Origin: Thalassotalea_B piscium_A
Lineage (GTDB): Bacteria; Pseudomonadota; Gammaproteobacteria; Enterobacterales; Alteromonadaceae
Assembly: GCA_049347715.1 (NCBI GenBank)
Contig: CP186339.1
Location: forward strand, 2,294,001 to 2,358,000
Reading direction: 5' to 3'
DNA: 64,000 bases
How positions within the stretch are numbered: the first letter of the stretch is position 1; every line of letters begins with the position of its first letter. This document shows, in pieces, positions 36,334 through 44,799 of the stretch. Under the pieces are notes generated by a model. The model worked only from the letters and a program-made list of their open reading frames with translations. It was not told the DNA's origin and did no database searches. Made by a program: the position numbers and the translations under genes.

Positions 36334-36351
36334 ATCTAAGTAATGAAACGT

Positions 36352-37536
36352 TTAGAAAAACGCTTGTAACCCAGTTTGTGCTCGGCCTAAAATCAAGCCA
36401 TGAACATCATAAGTGCCTTCATAAGTATTAACCGTTTCAAGATTAATCATATGACGAATAACATGGAATTCATCAGCGATACCATTGCCACCGTGCATAT
36501 CACGAGACATACGTGCAATATCTAACGACTTACCACAGTTATTACGCTTAATTAATGAAATCATTGTAGGATCCCAAGAGCCTGTATCAATAATACGACC
36601 AACACGTAACGAAGCTTGCAAACCTAACGTAATTTCAGTTTGCATATTGGCTAACTTAGTTTGAAATAACTGTGTTTGAGCTAAAGGTTTATTAAATTGC
36701 TTTCTATCTAAGCCATATTGTCTAGAAGCATGCCAACAATATTCAGCGGCACCTAATGCCCCCCAAGAAATACCATAGCGAGCCATATTCAAACAACTAA
36801 ATGGTCCAGTTAGTCCTCTCACATCAGGGAACATATTTTCTTCAGGAACAAAAACATTATCCATAACTATCTCACCAGTAATTGATGAGCGTAATGATAA
36901 CTTCCCTTCAATTTTAGGGGCTGTTAAACCTTTCATGCCTTTTTCAAGAACAAAACCACATATTTTGTTATCGTCAGCTTCATTTTTAGCCCAAACAACA
37001 AACACATCTGCGATAGGTGAGTTAGTGATCCACATTTTGGAACCCGTTAACTGATAACCACCAGGGACTTTTTTAGCGCGTGTATTCATACTCGCCGGAT
37101 CAGACCCTGAATCAGGTTCAGTTAAACCAAAACAACCGATATATTCACCGGTTGCAAGTTTAGGTAAATATTTTTCTTTTTGCTCTGCTGTACCAAATTT
37201 ATAGATAGGATGCATAACCAAAGATGATTGCACACTCATAGCACTACGATAGCCGCTGTCGACACGTTCTACTTCACGAGCAACTAAGCCATAGCTTACA
37301 TAGTTCACGCCAGAGCAGTTGTAGCCATCGATGGTTGCACCGAGTAGACCTACTTCACCAAACTTACGCATAATGTTTGGATCAAAATTTTCTTCTCTGT
37401 TTGCCATCAAAATACCTGGCATTAGCTCTTCTTGACAGAATGAGTGAGCCATATCTTTTATCATTCGCTCATCTTCAGTTAACTGGTCATTTAACAAAAA
37501 TATGTCATCCCAATTACTTAATACTGGATTTGTCAC
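36352..37536 (-). CDS. gcdH: Glutaryl-CoA dehydrogenase (decarboxylating acyl-CoA dehydrogenase)
   Basis: 394-residue FAD enzyme converting glutaryl-CoA to crotonyl-CoA and CO2. Long stretches match the glutaryl-CoA dehydrogenase subfamily: REVERVDSGYRSAMSVQSSL, GCFGLTEPDSGSDPASM, KMWITNSPIADVFVVWA, KRNNCGKSLDIAR and the catalytic-base region NTYEGTYDVHGLILGRA (Glu about residue 371). It is transcribed alone, with its own terminator, divergent from the amidohydrolase-deacetylase block. Because a glutarate-CoA-transferase-like gene is in the same cluster, it could serve a glutarate-yielding pathway here and not only lysine/tryptophan breakdown. Confidence 0.9.
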   Translation of the reverse strand: MTNPVLSNWDDIFLLNDQLTEDERMIKDMAHSFCQEELMPGILMANREENFDPNIMRKFGEVGLLGATIDGYNCSGVNYVSYGLVAREVERVDSGYRSAMSVQSSLVMHPIYKFGTAEQKEKYLPKLATGEYIGCFGLTEPDSGSDPASMNTRAKKVPGGYQLTGSKMWITNSPIADVFVVWAKNEADDNKICGFVLEKGMKGLTAPKIEGKLSLRSSITGEIVMDNVFVPEENMFPDVRGLTGPFSCLNMARYGISWGALGAAEYCWHASRQYGLDRKQFNKPLAQTQLFQTKLANMQTEITLGLQASLRVGRIIDTGSWDPTMISLIKRNNCGKSLDIARMSRDMHGGNGIADEFHVIRHMINLETVNTYEGTYDVHGLILGRAQTGLQAFF

Positions 37537-37668
37537 GGTATTACCTCTTAAATTCTAATGTCAGCATTTTAGTTTTGATGAACAACACCAAAAAGCCAGG
37601 GTTTGTCGTTTTAAATACGCACTAGTATATAACACTCTTGGCGCAATAATAGTTCAGGTGAAAAGTCA

Positions 37669-37685
37669 CAATTTGGTTGAAATTG
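37669..37685. promoter_or_regulatory. Inverted repeat between gcdH and the amidohydrolase gene
   Basis: CAATTT-GGTTG-AAATTG, 6-base arms with a 5-base spacer, about 133 bases upstream of gcdH and 133 upstream of the divergent gene. The GGTTGAAATT core recurs in an inverted repeat at 48931-48954, hinting at a shared regulator. Confidence 0.35.
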
Positions 37686-37817
37686 TCAAAAAAATGTTTG
37701 AGAATGAATCTGCTTAGTTAAACACCCTTCTACATCTATTTGTTGTTAACCTGATAAAACTTGCTCTATTGTTAAGAATTGTTAGAGCAATGCCCTTGAT
37801 AAAAATCAAATATCCGG

Positions 37818-38492
37818 ATGGTTATGATGGAAACAACAAATAAAACAGCAAAAGAAATCTACTTTGAGATAAAAAGTAATCCTGCAAGAAAACGCTTTGG
37901 CTTTGGTGAAAAAGCGATTTTGGTAAATGTAGACCCTCAAAAAGCATACACTGAGGTTGGTACTTATAAAACCGCTTATGAAACAGATCCACGTCAAATG
38001 GAGTATGTTAATACCTTAGCGAAAAAATTTAGAGCCTTAGGTTGGCCGGTTGTTTGGACTCATGTAGCTTATATGGACTCAGCTGAAGATGCTGGTATAT
38101 GGGGAACAAGAACTGATACCCCTGATTCACTTCAAAATATAAAATTTAACTCACACCGCAGTGAGTTTGATGACCGACTAGAAATAGATGAAGTCAAAGA
38201 TGTGATTTATTTAAAAAAAATGCCTTCTGCCTTTTTTGAAACACAACTTCAATCATTAATGGTGTGGCATAAAGTAGATACCGTAATTATAACAGGTGGT
38301 TCTACATCAGGTTGTATCAGAACAACGGCTGTTGACTCACTTTCTCGCGGTTATCGTACTATCGTTCCTGAAGAATGTGTTGCCGACAAACATGAAAGCT
38401 ATCACTATGCGAATTTAACGGATCTCTCGTTAAAGTATGCTGATGTTGTTGAAGTGCAAGAAGTGTTTGATTGGTTAGAACAAGCGAAATAA
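37818..38492 (+). CDS. Isochorismatase-family amidohydrolase (maleamate/N-carbamoylsarcosine amidase-like)
   Basis: 224-residue cysteine hydrolase. Catalytic Asp in ILVNVDPQKAYTE (about 39), Lys in VIYLKKMPSAFF (about 134) and nucleophilic Cys in TGGSTSGCIRTTAVD (about 168), preceded by a Gly-rich oxyanion loop; the substrate loop HESYHYANLTDLSLKYADVV is intact. The pattern is nearest to maleamate amidohydrolase (NicF) and N-carbamoylsarcosine amidase, which hydrolyse half-amides or carbamoyl amines. It leads a plus-strand block with two PuuE/imidase-like deacetylases. Start: ATG 37818; two more ATGs follow within 12 bases (MVMMETTN), and GGATGG favours the third. Substrate unknown. Confidence 0.82.
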   Translation: MVMMETTNKTAKEIYFEIKSNPARKRFGFGEKAILVNVDPQKAYTEVGTYKTAYETDPRQMEYVNTLAKKFRALGWPVVWTHVAYMDSAEDAGIWGTRTDTPDSLQNIKFNSHRSEFDDRLEIDEVKDVIYLKKMPSAFFETQLQSLMVWHKVDTVIITGGSTSGCIRTTAVDSLSRGYRTIVPEECVADKHESYHYANLTDLSLKYADVVEVQEVFDWLEQAK

Positions 38493-38521
38493 AACCTCAC
38501 AGCAACGACAAAACCAAAATA

Positions 38522-38555
38522 AGAATAGAAGATGACATTTATCATCTTCTATTCT
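38522..38555. terminator. Hairpin between amidohydrolase and first deacetylase
   Basis: Perfect 14-base arms (AGAATAGAAGATGA / TCATCTTCTATTCT), 6-base loop. No T run follows on the plus strand, so it may be an mRNA-stabilising or partial-termination structure rather than a full terminator. Confidence 0.45.
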
Positions 38556-38620
38556 ATTAAAAAACATTAACCTTTTAACATTCGTAGATAAATTGAGTTA
38601 AATTGACAACGAGAAGTGTT

Positions 38621-39571
38621 ATGAAAAGTAATCCAGAGTTTTACGATTATTGGCCTTATCAAAATCGTCCTAAAATCCGTTGGCCAGAAGGTAAGAAAAT
38701 GGCTTTTTGGGTCGCCCCAAATATCGAGTTTTATGAATTAAATCCCCCTACTAATCCTAATCGAAAAGCATGGCCTCAGCCGTCACCTGCAACACCTGGG
38801 TATAGTATTCGTGATTATGGAAACCGTGTTGGCCATATGCGTCAAATGGAACTCCTCGATAAATATGGTATTCGTGGTTCGATATCTTTGTCTACCGCCC
38901 TATGTGATCACCATCCTGAAATAATCCAAATGTGTAAAGAACGTAACTGGGAGTTTTTCAGTCACGGTATTTATAACACGCGTTATACCTACGGGATGTC
39001 TGAGCAACAAGAACGTGAAATGATTAAAGATTCAATGGAAACTATTTTTAAACATACCGGACAAAAATGTGCTGGCTATTTAGCTCCGGCACTTTCTCAC
39101 TCTGAACGCACATTAGATTTATTTGCTGAGGTAGGAACAGAATTATTCGGCAATGAAGGTGGTATCTATACTTGTGATTTGTTTCATGACGACCAACCAA
39201 CCCCTATTCATTTACGTAGTGGTAAAAAGTTTGTGTCTGTCCCCTATTCACTTGAAATGAATGACACTATCGCCTTTGCCGTAAATAAAATGGAACCTCG
39301 TCGCTACGGTAAAATGTTACAAGAAAATTTTGATCGTCTTTATCAGGAAGCAGATGAATCAGGTACGATAATGTGTATTCCTACTCACAACTACCAAGTA
39401 TCTTGTCCACACAGAATGAAAGCGTATGAACAAGCCCTTGATTACATCACCAGTCACGATGATGTTTGGGTAACCACAGGGAAAGAAATCGCTGAGTATT
39501 ATATTGAACATTATTACGACAGCACACTTGCAGATATTGCGCAAAAACATAAAAAGTTTGGAGGTGCATAA
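38621..39571 (+). CDS. Polysaccharide-deacetylase-superfamily hydrolase (PuuE/imidase-like), first copy
   Basis: About 316 residues from ATG 38621 (GAGAAG upstream); an in-frame TTG 18 bases earlier is less likely. NodB/PuuE-type fold: WPEGKKMAFWVAPNIEFYE, YSIRDYGNRVGHMRQMELLD, EFFSHGIYNTRYTYGMSEQQ, AGYLAPALSHSERTL, CDLFHDDQPTPIHL and VPYSLEMND. The DYGNRVG, ..HG..Y and DDQP/PY.LE.ND blocks match PuuE allantoinase and cyclic-imide hydrolases more than chitin deacetylases. The expected reaction is amide or imide ring opening. It overlaps the second copy by one base and both follow the isochorismatase amidohydrolase. Confidence 0.82.
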   Translation: MKSNPEFYDYWPYQNRPKIRWPEGKKMAFWVAPNIEFYELNPPTNPNRKAWPQPSPATPGYSIRDYGNRVGHMRQMELLDKYGIRGSISLSTALCDHHPEIIQMCKERNWEFFSHGIYNTRYTYGMSEQQEREMIKDSMETIFKHTGQKCAGYLAPALSHSERTLDLFAEVGTELFGNEGGIYTCDLFHDDQPTPIHLRSGKKFVSVPYSLEMNDTIAFAVNKMEPRRYGKMLQENFDRLYQEADESGTIMCIPTHNYQVSCPHRMKAYEQALDYITSHDDVWVTTGKEIAEYYIEHYYDSTLADIAQKHKKFGGA

Positions 39572-40500
39572 TGGCGTTAGATAAAGAATATTTACAGTAC
39601 CCTCAACGTTCATATGGCATGGATCATAATCGCTATGAATGGCAAATGCTTGCTAATCAAAAGCCGATTACTTGGCCAAATAATAACAAGCTAGCCTTAT
39701 GGATAAACGTACCCTTACAGTTTTTCCCGTTAGATCAAAAAGGTATTCCCTTTAAAGTTCCAGGTGGCATGACAATGCCTTATCCTGATTTGCGTCACTA
39801 CAGTTTACGTGATTACGGTAACCGTGTAGGTATCTATCGCTTACTTAAAGCGTTTGATAAATATAATGTTACACCAACTTTTGCCATGAACAGTGAACTT
39901 GCAAAGCGAACCCCTTACCTACTTGATGTAATAAAAGAACGTAACAATGAAATCATGTGTCATGGTCTGCATATGGATGCATTACATTATGGTGGACAAG
40001 ACATTCAAGAAGAAACTGCCCTAGTCAAAGATTCACTTGATCTGTTACGTAACTTATCTCAGCAAGAAATCACTGGCTGGTTAAGCCCTGCTCGTAATGA
40101 AAGCGAAAATACGCCTGACTTATTGGCCGCACATGGTATTAATTATTTTTGTGATTGGGTTAATGATGATATGCCTTATCAATTTAATACTCTAAATGGT
40201 CCTCTGTGGGCGATGCCATTATCAAATGAGTTAGAAGATAAATTCATTATTATGGATAACTTACATAGTGAAGATTCATACGTAGAACAAATATGTGATG
40301 CCTGTGACTTCTTATCTGAAGAAGCAACAACACAAGGTGGCAGAATACTCGCTTTAAATATTCACCCTTGGATGTTAGGGCAGCCTCATCGTATTGCTAA
40401 GCTTGAAAAAATGCTTGAGTATGTTACCTCTCAAAGTATATGGTCAGCATCAGCAAGTGACATACTAGAGCGTTTCACTACACAACAACACCCTAAGTAA
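39571..40500 (+). CDS. Polysaccharide-deacetylase-superfamily hydrolase (PuuE/imidase-like), second copy
   Basis: 309 residues, clearly paralogous to the preceding gene: SLRDYGNRVGIYRLLKAFDK, NEIMCHGLHMDALHYGGQDI, GWLSPARNESENTPDLL, FCDWVNDDMPYQF, AMPLSNELEDKF and LNIHPWMLGQPHRIAKLEK. The NDDMP and HPW..G.PHR blocks are those of PuuE/imidase enzymes. GGAGGT precedes the ATG, which shares a base with the upstream stop (TAATG). Two divergent copies may form a heteromer or act on two substrates. A T-tailed hairpin follows. Confidence 0.82.
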   Translation: MALDKEYLQYPQRSYGMDHNRYEWQMLANQKPITWPNNNKLALWINVPLQFFPLDQKGIPFKVPGGMTMPYPDLRHYSLRDYGNRVGIYRLLKAFDKYNVTPTFAMNSELAKRTPYLLDVIKERNNEIMCHGLHMDALHYGGQDIQEETALVKDSLDLLRNLSQQEITGWLSPARNESENTPDLLAAHGINYFCDWVNDDMPYQFNTLNGPLWAMPLSNELEDKFIIMDNLHSEDSYVEQICDACDFLSEEATTQGGRILALNIHPWMLGQPHRIAKLEKMLEYVTSQSIWSASASDILERFTTQQHPK

Positions 40501-40518
40501 CTTCACCGTCTGCTTACT

Positions 40519-40544
40519 AATGGCTGTTAAATTTAACAGCCATT
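40519..40544 (+). terminator. Intrinsic terminator of the amidohydrolase/deacetylase block
   Basis: 11-base stem AATGGCTGTTA / TAACAGCCATT, 4-base loop, then eight T residues on the plus strand, 19 bases past the second deacetylase stop. Confidence 0.9.
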
Positions 40545-40789
40545 TTTTTTATAAAATTCCCAGCCATAATTTTCAATAACTATTGCCAATAACAAGCGCT
40601 ATAAACCTAGTGTTTTCGGTTATTAAAACCTTTAGCGTCATCATCTTAAACAATCATATGATAAAAATAGCGCTGCTAACTTTTTGAACAGAGTAATGAC
40701 TTATCGCGACAATTATAGGTTTACTATTATTGCTCAGTTTTTTATAGTGCTTGCCTCACCAGAAGATTTTAATTAAGAAGTATTATTTA

Positions 40790-41056
40790 ATGGATCAAAT
40801 TGCAGTTATCATTACATTATTATGTGGTTCAATTGGCCTCATGTTATTCGTAATAGGGTCAATTTTTACCGCGGTTGTTGCCCTAGGAAATCAGCAAAAA
40901 ATTTATGGTTGGTTTATTTTTCTCTTCATGCCGTTATCATTAATTTACTGCGCAACACACTGGGATAAAGCGTCATATTCAGGAAAAATGGTATTTTCCG
41001 GCTTTGTGCTACTGTTAATCACCGCTGGAATCTTAAAAGCTGTCGGTATTATTTAA
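40790..41056 (+). CDS. Small membrane protein of unknown function
   Basis: 88 residues from ATG 40790 (an in-frame TTG 39 bases upstream adds an unlikely basic leader). Three hydrophobic segments: about 5-30, 42-57 and 68-86. No recognised family motif. It lies alone between the deacetylase terminator and the divergent DUF1838 gene and may be unrelated to the pathway. Confidence 0.55.
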   Translation: MDQIAVIITLLCGSIGLMLFVIGSIFTAVVALGNQQKIYGWFIFLFMPLSLIYCATHWDKASYSGKMVFSGFVLLLITAGILKAVGII

Positions 41057-41079
41057 CATCACTTATTGAAAATAATAAA

Positions 41080-41105
41080 AAGGGCTACTCGTAAAAGTAA
41101 CCCTT
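41080..41105. terminator. Hairpin between small membrane protein and DUF1838 gene
   Basis: AAGGGCTACT / AGTAACCCTT stem with one mismatch and 6-base loop, followed by TTCTTAATT on the plus strand and, on the minus strand, TTTTTATTATT. It can serve both convergent genes. Confidence 0.6.
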
Positions 41106-41158
41106 CTTAATTGAAAAACCGTATATTTACAGTTAATCACATCTATATATCTACAATA

Positions 41159-42055
41159 TTAACGATTTACTTTAAAGCGCTCACCTTTAACATCATCTTT
41201 ATATGTTGACCAACTTGTTTCATTTGGTCTTTCATCGGTTACCGGTGGTGCTTTATCATATTCTGGAGCATTTTCTGAGATAAAAGCTTTCATAATAGGA
41301 CTGATTTCATCAAATGTCGCTAGCTTTTCACCTGCAGCATGTATATAAAGTTGACCTTCACGACCTGTCATCATCATCCACGGTAGCCAATCAGAAATAC
41401 GAATCCAATCAACATGGGTATTAGCAAAATCGCCTGAAACTAAGCTTTCTGTATCGCCCACAAAATCAAACATTTCAGTAGCATGATAAACACCACCTAC
41501 TTGTTTTTGATAATCGCCAGCTAACACATTGTGATAAAATAGAGGCACATCAAACTTCATCCACCAAATTTTATCTCTAACTTCGCCACCAAATTTCTTT
41601 TTCCAAGGAAGTACATTGCCGTCTTTGTCATTTGGAAAACTAGGTCCTTGGTTAACAGGATCATTAGTCACGTGAATAACTTCAACTTCTTCACCCGTTA
41701 ATGGGTTTAACCATTTTTTTAAAGGCTCGCCTGTTTTTGGATCGGTATAGAGTAAAATTTCACGGGTAACTAATTTATATGTTTTACCTTTTTTACCGCC
41801 ATCAACCGTACCACATTGACGCGCACTCATACCTTCAACATTAAAAAGTGTTTTATCTTTTTCACCCATACGACGTGAATACGCTGTACCATGCCAAGCA
41901 TAATAACTAACTTTATTATCCTCTACATCACAGAGAATTTTTCGCATTGCTGCGGTATTACCCTCAGGGGTATTTAAATCAATTGATGTGCCAGCAAATG
42001 CTGCACTTGCAACGCCGCTAAGCAACAATGCACTGAGTAATTTAGTTACTTTCAT
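41159..42055 (-). CDS. Exported DUF1838 family protein
   Basis: 298 residues with a signal peptide (about 1-21, ending AAFAG) and the DUF1838 pattern: VSYYAWHGTAYSRRMGEKDK, LVTREILLYTDPKTGEPLKK, WLNPLTGEEVEVIHVTNDPV, and a C-terminal RISDWLPWMMMTGREGQLY. Family function is unknown; it is found in cell-envelope fractions or catabolic loci of marine and sphingomonad bacteria. It is separate from the adjacent thioesterase gene by 68 bases. A periplasmic substrate-binding or isomerising role in the pathway is conceivable; not established. Confidence 0.75.
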   Translation of the reverse strand: MKVTKLLSALLLSGVASAAFAGTSIDLNTPEGNTAAMRKILCDVEDNKVSYYAWHGTAYSRRMGEKDKTLFNVEGMSARQCGTVDGGKKGKTYKLVTREILLYTDPKTGEPLKKWLNPLTGEEVEVIHVTNDPVNQGPSFPNDKDGNVLPWKKKFGGEVRDKIWWMKFDVPLFYHNVLAGDYQKQVGGVYHATEMFDFVGDTESLVSGDFANTHVDWIRISDWLPWMMMTGREGQLYIHAAGEKLATFDEISPIMKAFISENAPEYDKAPPVTDERPNETSWSTYKDDVKGERFKVNR

Positions 42056-42123
42056 TTTGTAATCCTTATGAGTATTCTTCTTATAGTGTTATTCATTATG
42101 CGTTTGTACTGCTTTGAGATATG

Positions 42124-42540
42124 TCAATTACCACCTATTATTTTCCAAATACCACTCGCGGTCATAATTTTTCGTTCAGCTGTAACAATCAAACCCTCTG
42201 CAAATATCACATCTCGCGTTTTACGCACTATTGAACCGGTACCATATAAAGTGTTACCAAATTTTGCAGCGGCAAGAAAATTACTATTCAAATTGATGGT
42301 TGCAAATTTAATCTCATGGCCAATCTCATCTCCAATGGCCCGGTAAATAATATAGTCCATAAAAGACAAGATTACGCCGCCATTAACAACCCCTTCAGGA
42401 TTCAAATGACGATTATCAATAGTTAATGCTCGTGTGACCGGCTTGAGCGCATTATTTTCATAAAAAGGCCCAATATGCTGACAGAAACCATCACTTTGTC
42501 CACATTCAACGTAACCTTGGTTGAGTAAAGAAACAGGCAT
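42124..42540 (-). CDS. Hotdog-fold thioesterase (PaaI-like)
   Basis: 138 residues. PaaI-type motif RHLNPEGVVNGGVILSFMDY (HxNxxGxxxGG, about 47-66) followed by LNSNFLAAAKFGNTLYGTG. It would hydrolyse an acyl-CoA intermediate in beta-oxidation-like steps, or act as a proofreading thioesterase. It overlaps the crotonase stop by one base (ATG/TAA), so the two are translated together. Confidence 0.82.
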   Translation of the reverse strand: MPVSLLNQGYVECGQSDGFCQHIGPFYENNALKPVTRALTIDNRHLNPEGVVNGGVILSFMDYIIYRAIGDEIGHEIKFATINLNSNFLAAAKFGNTLYGTGSIVRKTRDVIFAEGLIVTAERKIMTASGIWKIIGGN

Positions 42541-43316
42541 TATTTGAACTCCGCAGGGCGTTTTTCGAGAAAAGCATTAGCACCTTCAATAAAATCATCA
42601 TTTTCAAAGGCTTTATTAAACAGAGCTCTAATATCAGATTCACAAGTATCACTCGCCCCTTTAATAAAAGCCATAGTCGACTTTATACCAGCAATTGAAT
42701 AGGCACTGACAGACAATACTTGCTGAACTAACTGCTGTGTTGTCGTTTCAAGTACTAACTCATCACTTACTAAAGTATTGACTAACCCCCATTGATGCGC
42801 TTGTTGAGCGTTGATGGGTTGACCTAAATACAGCATTTCTTTTGCATGGACTAAACCAACAAGATCAATTAATCGTTTCGTGTCTTCCACGCTATACAAC
42901 AAACCTAACTTTGAGGGTGTTATAGCAAATTTAGCAGAATCGACACTGATTCTAAAATCACAACACAAAGCAATTCCCATGCCCCCGCCAACACAAACAC
43001 CATTAATAGCTGCAATAGTGGCAAAAGGTAAATTCTGTAGTTTATATTGGGCTTGCTGTACTATTTCATTGTTGGCAATCAATCGTTGATTATCTTGAAT
43101 GATCTCAGTTAACTCTTCAATATCAGCACCAGCACTGAATGCCTTATCACCTACCGCTGTAATAATTAAGACCTTACATTCATCATTTTGTGCTAATTGA
43201 TCACAATAGTCAGCTAATTGTTGCCACATACTTTGAGTTAAAGCATTTCGTTTTTCAGCTCTATTTATTGTAATACGAGCGATATTTTCGTTAATTTGCA
43301 GTGTTACCGTTGACAT
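42540..43316 (-). CDS. Enoyl-CoA hydratase/isomerase (crotonase) family protein
   Basis: 258 residues with the crotonase fold: RAEKRNALTQSMWQQL, AFSAGADIEEL, oxyanion-hole GVCVGGGMGIALCCDF and AKEMLYLGQPINAQQAHQWG. In classical enoyl-CoA hydratase two Glu residues are used; here the first position (PEI..G in the family) reads PSKLGL, so that Glu is missing, while the second (KEM) is kept. This favours an isomerase, decarboxylase or other crotonase activity over plain hydration. It starts at ATG 43316, divergent from the LeuC-like gene. Confidence 0.82.
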   Translation of the reverse strand: MSTVTLQINENIARITINRAEKRNALTQSMWQQLADYCDQLAQNDECKVLIITAVGDKAFSAGADIEELTEIIQDNQRLIANNEIVQQAQYKLQNLPFATIAAINGVCVGGGMGIALCCDFRISVDSAKFAITPSKLGLLYSVEDTKRLIDLVGLVHAKEMLYLGQPINAQQAHQWGLVNTLVSDELVLETTTQQLVQQVLSVSAYSIAGIKSTMAFIKGASDTCESDIRALFNKAFENDDFIEGANAFLEKRPAEFK

Positions 43317-43446
43317 ATATCAAAAAATTCCTCAGCGGGGATCAGCGTTTGTTGTAATCCTATGAGTCATCAATCACCATAGAAATATATAAAGATTGTT
43401 ATAGATAGCATTCAATTAAAGCTAACTACAAGTATTTATCTGATTA

Positions 43447-43466
43447 AATTTGCTTTATGGCAAATT
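43447..43466. promoter_or_regulatory. Inverted repeat upstream of the LeuC-like gene
   Basis: AATTTGC-TTTATG-GCAAATT, perfect 7-base arms with a 6-base spacer, 31 bases upstream of the LeuC-like ATG and 131 bases upstream of the divergent crotonase. Position fits an operator. Confidence 0.4.
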
Positions 43467-43497
43467 GACTCCTAGAACGTAGATTGGAAATAAACAT

Positions 43498-44799
43498 ATG
43501 TCGGAATTAAACGCGTCGCAAACGTTGGCGCAAAAAATAATCGCGAAAGCAAGTGGTAAATCTCATGTTACTCCCGGAGAAATAGTCACTTGTAAACTAG
43601 ATCTCGTACTTATGCACGACTCTAGCGGCCCCCGTCGAGTAAAATCACGTTTAGAAGAACTAGGAGCTAAAGTCTTTGACCCAAGTAAAGTCGTTTTAGT
43701 CAGTGATCATTTTGTGCCCGCAACAGATCCTGAAAGTGCTGAAATACTTGCACTAACAAGACGTTGGGCAAATGAAAACCTCATTACTAATTTCTATGAC
43801 ATGCAAGGTATTTGTCATGTGATGTTACCGCAACAAGGTCATTTAAAACCAGGAATGTTTATTGTTGGGGGTGATTCTCATTCTCCAACAGGTGGCGCCT
43901 TTGGTACCTTTATGGTTGGTATAGGTGCAACTGAAATGACCGGTGTACTTGCGACTGGTGAAATATGGATAAAAGTTCCTGAAACTATTCGTATTAATAT
44001 CACAGGTAAATTGCAACTTGGCTGTAGTGCTAAAGATATTATGCTCCACCTTTGCGCTAAATTAGGTATGAACAATAACTATAAAGTGATGGAGTTTGCC
44101 GGTGAAACCGTCACTAACATGTCTATGTACGAACGTATGGTACTTTGTAACATGTCAGCAGAACTTGGTGGCAAAACGGGTATTGTAGAAGCAGATCAAC
44201 AAACAGTTGATTGGATAATAAATACAGGTGCAACAGTCGCCGACGATGCCCTAGAATGGCGTAGTGATCCTGATGCAACATACAATAAAGTCGTCAATAT
44301 TGATGCCAGCACACTTATTCCACAAGTTGCTGCACCTCATAGCCCTGAAAACACTCATCCGGTGACTGAATTTGATGATGTGACTATACATCAAGCCTAT
44401 ATTGGCGCTTGTACGGGAGCTAAGTTATCTGATTTAAAAATGGCTGCCTCAGTGCTAGAAGGCCAGAAAGTCGCTAAAGGAACACGTTTGTTAATAGCGC
44501 CCGCTTCGATCAAAACAACCGAACTTGCAGCAAAAGACGGCACATTGGCAATATTAACCGAAGCTGGAGCTATCATTTTACCTACGGGTTGTGGTGCATG
44601 TGCAGGTATGGGAGCCGGAGCTATCGCAAATGGTGAAAATTGTATCTCATCAACTTCGAGAAATTTTAAAGGCCGTATGGGCTCTCCTGACTCTAATGTG
44701 TACTTAGGTTCACCTTATACGGTAGCTGCATGTGCAATTACAGGTAAAATCTCCGATCCTCGCCCATTCTTAGAAGGTAAAGATAATGACAACAAATAA
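43498..44799 (+). CDS. Aconitase-family hydro-lyase large subunit (LeuC/DmdA-like)
   Basis: 433 residues, Fe-S hydro-lyase large subunit. Substrate motif VGGDSHSPTGGAFGTFM and three cluster Cys: one in IGACTGAKLSDL (about 303) and two in CGACAGMGAGA (about 364-367). N-terminal and linker match the 3-isopropylmalate dehydratase / 2,3-dimethylmalate dehydratase type rather than bacterial aconitase. It overlaps the small subunit by 14 bases and is followed by an isocitrate-lyase-superfamily lyase, the same order of functions as dimethylmaleate hydratase and dimethylmalate lyase in nicotinate fermenters. No leuA or leuB is present, so leucine synthesis is unlikely. Confidence 0.87.
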   Translation: MSELNASQTLAQKIIAKASGKSHVTPGEIVTCKLDLVLMHDSSGPRRVKSRLEELGAKVFDPSKVVLVSDHFVPATDPESAEILALTRRWANENLITNFYDMQGICHVMLPQQGHLKPGMFIVGGDSHSPTGGAFGTFMVGIGATEMTGVLATGEIWIKVPETIRINITGKLQLGCSAKDIMLHLCAKLGMNNNYKVMEFAGETVTNMSMYERMVLCNMSAELGGKTGIVEADQQTVDWIINTGATVADDALEWRSDPDATYNKVVNIDASTLIPQVAAPHSPENTHPVTEFDDVTIHQAYIGACTGAKLSDLKMAASVLEGQKVAKGTRLLIAPASIKTTELAAKDGTLAILTEAGAIILPTGCGACAGMGAGAIANGENCISSTSRNFKGRMGSPDSNVYLGSPYTVAACAITGKISDPRPFLEGKDNDNK

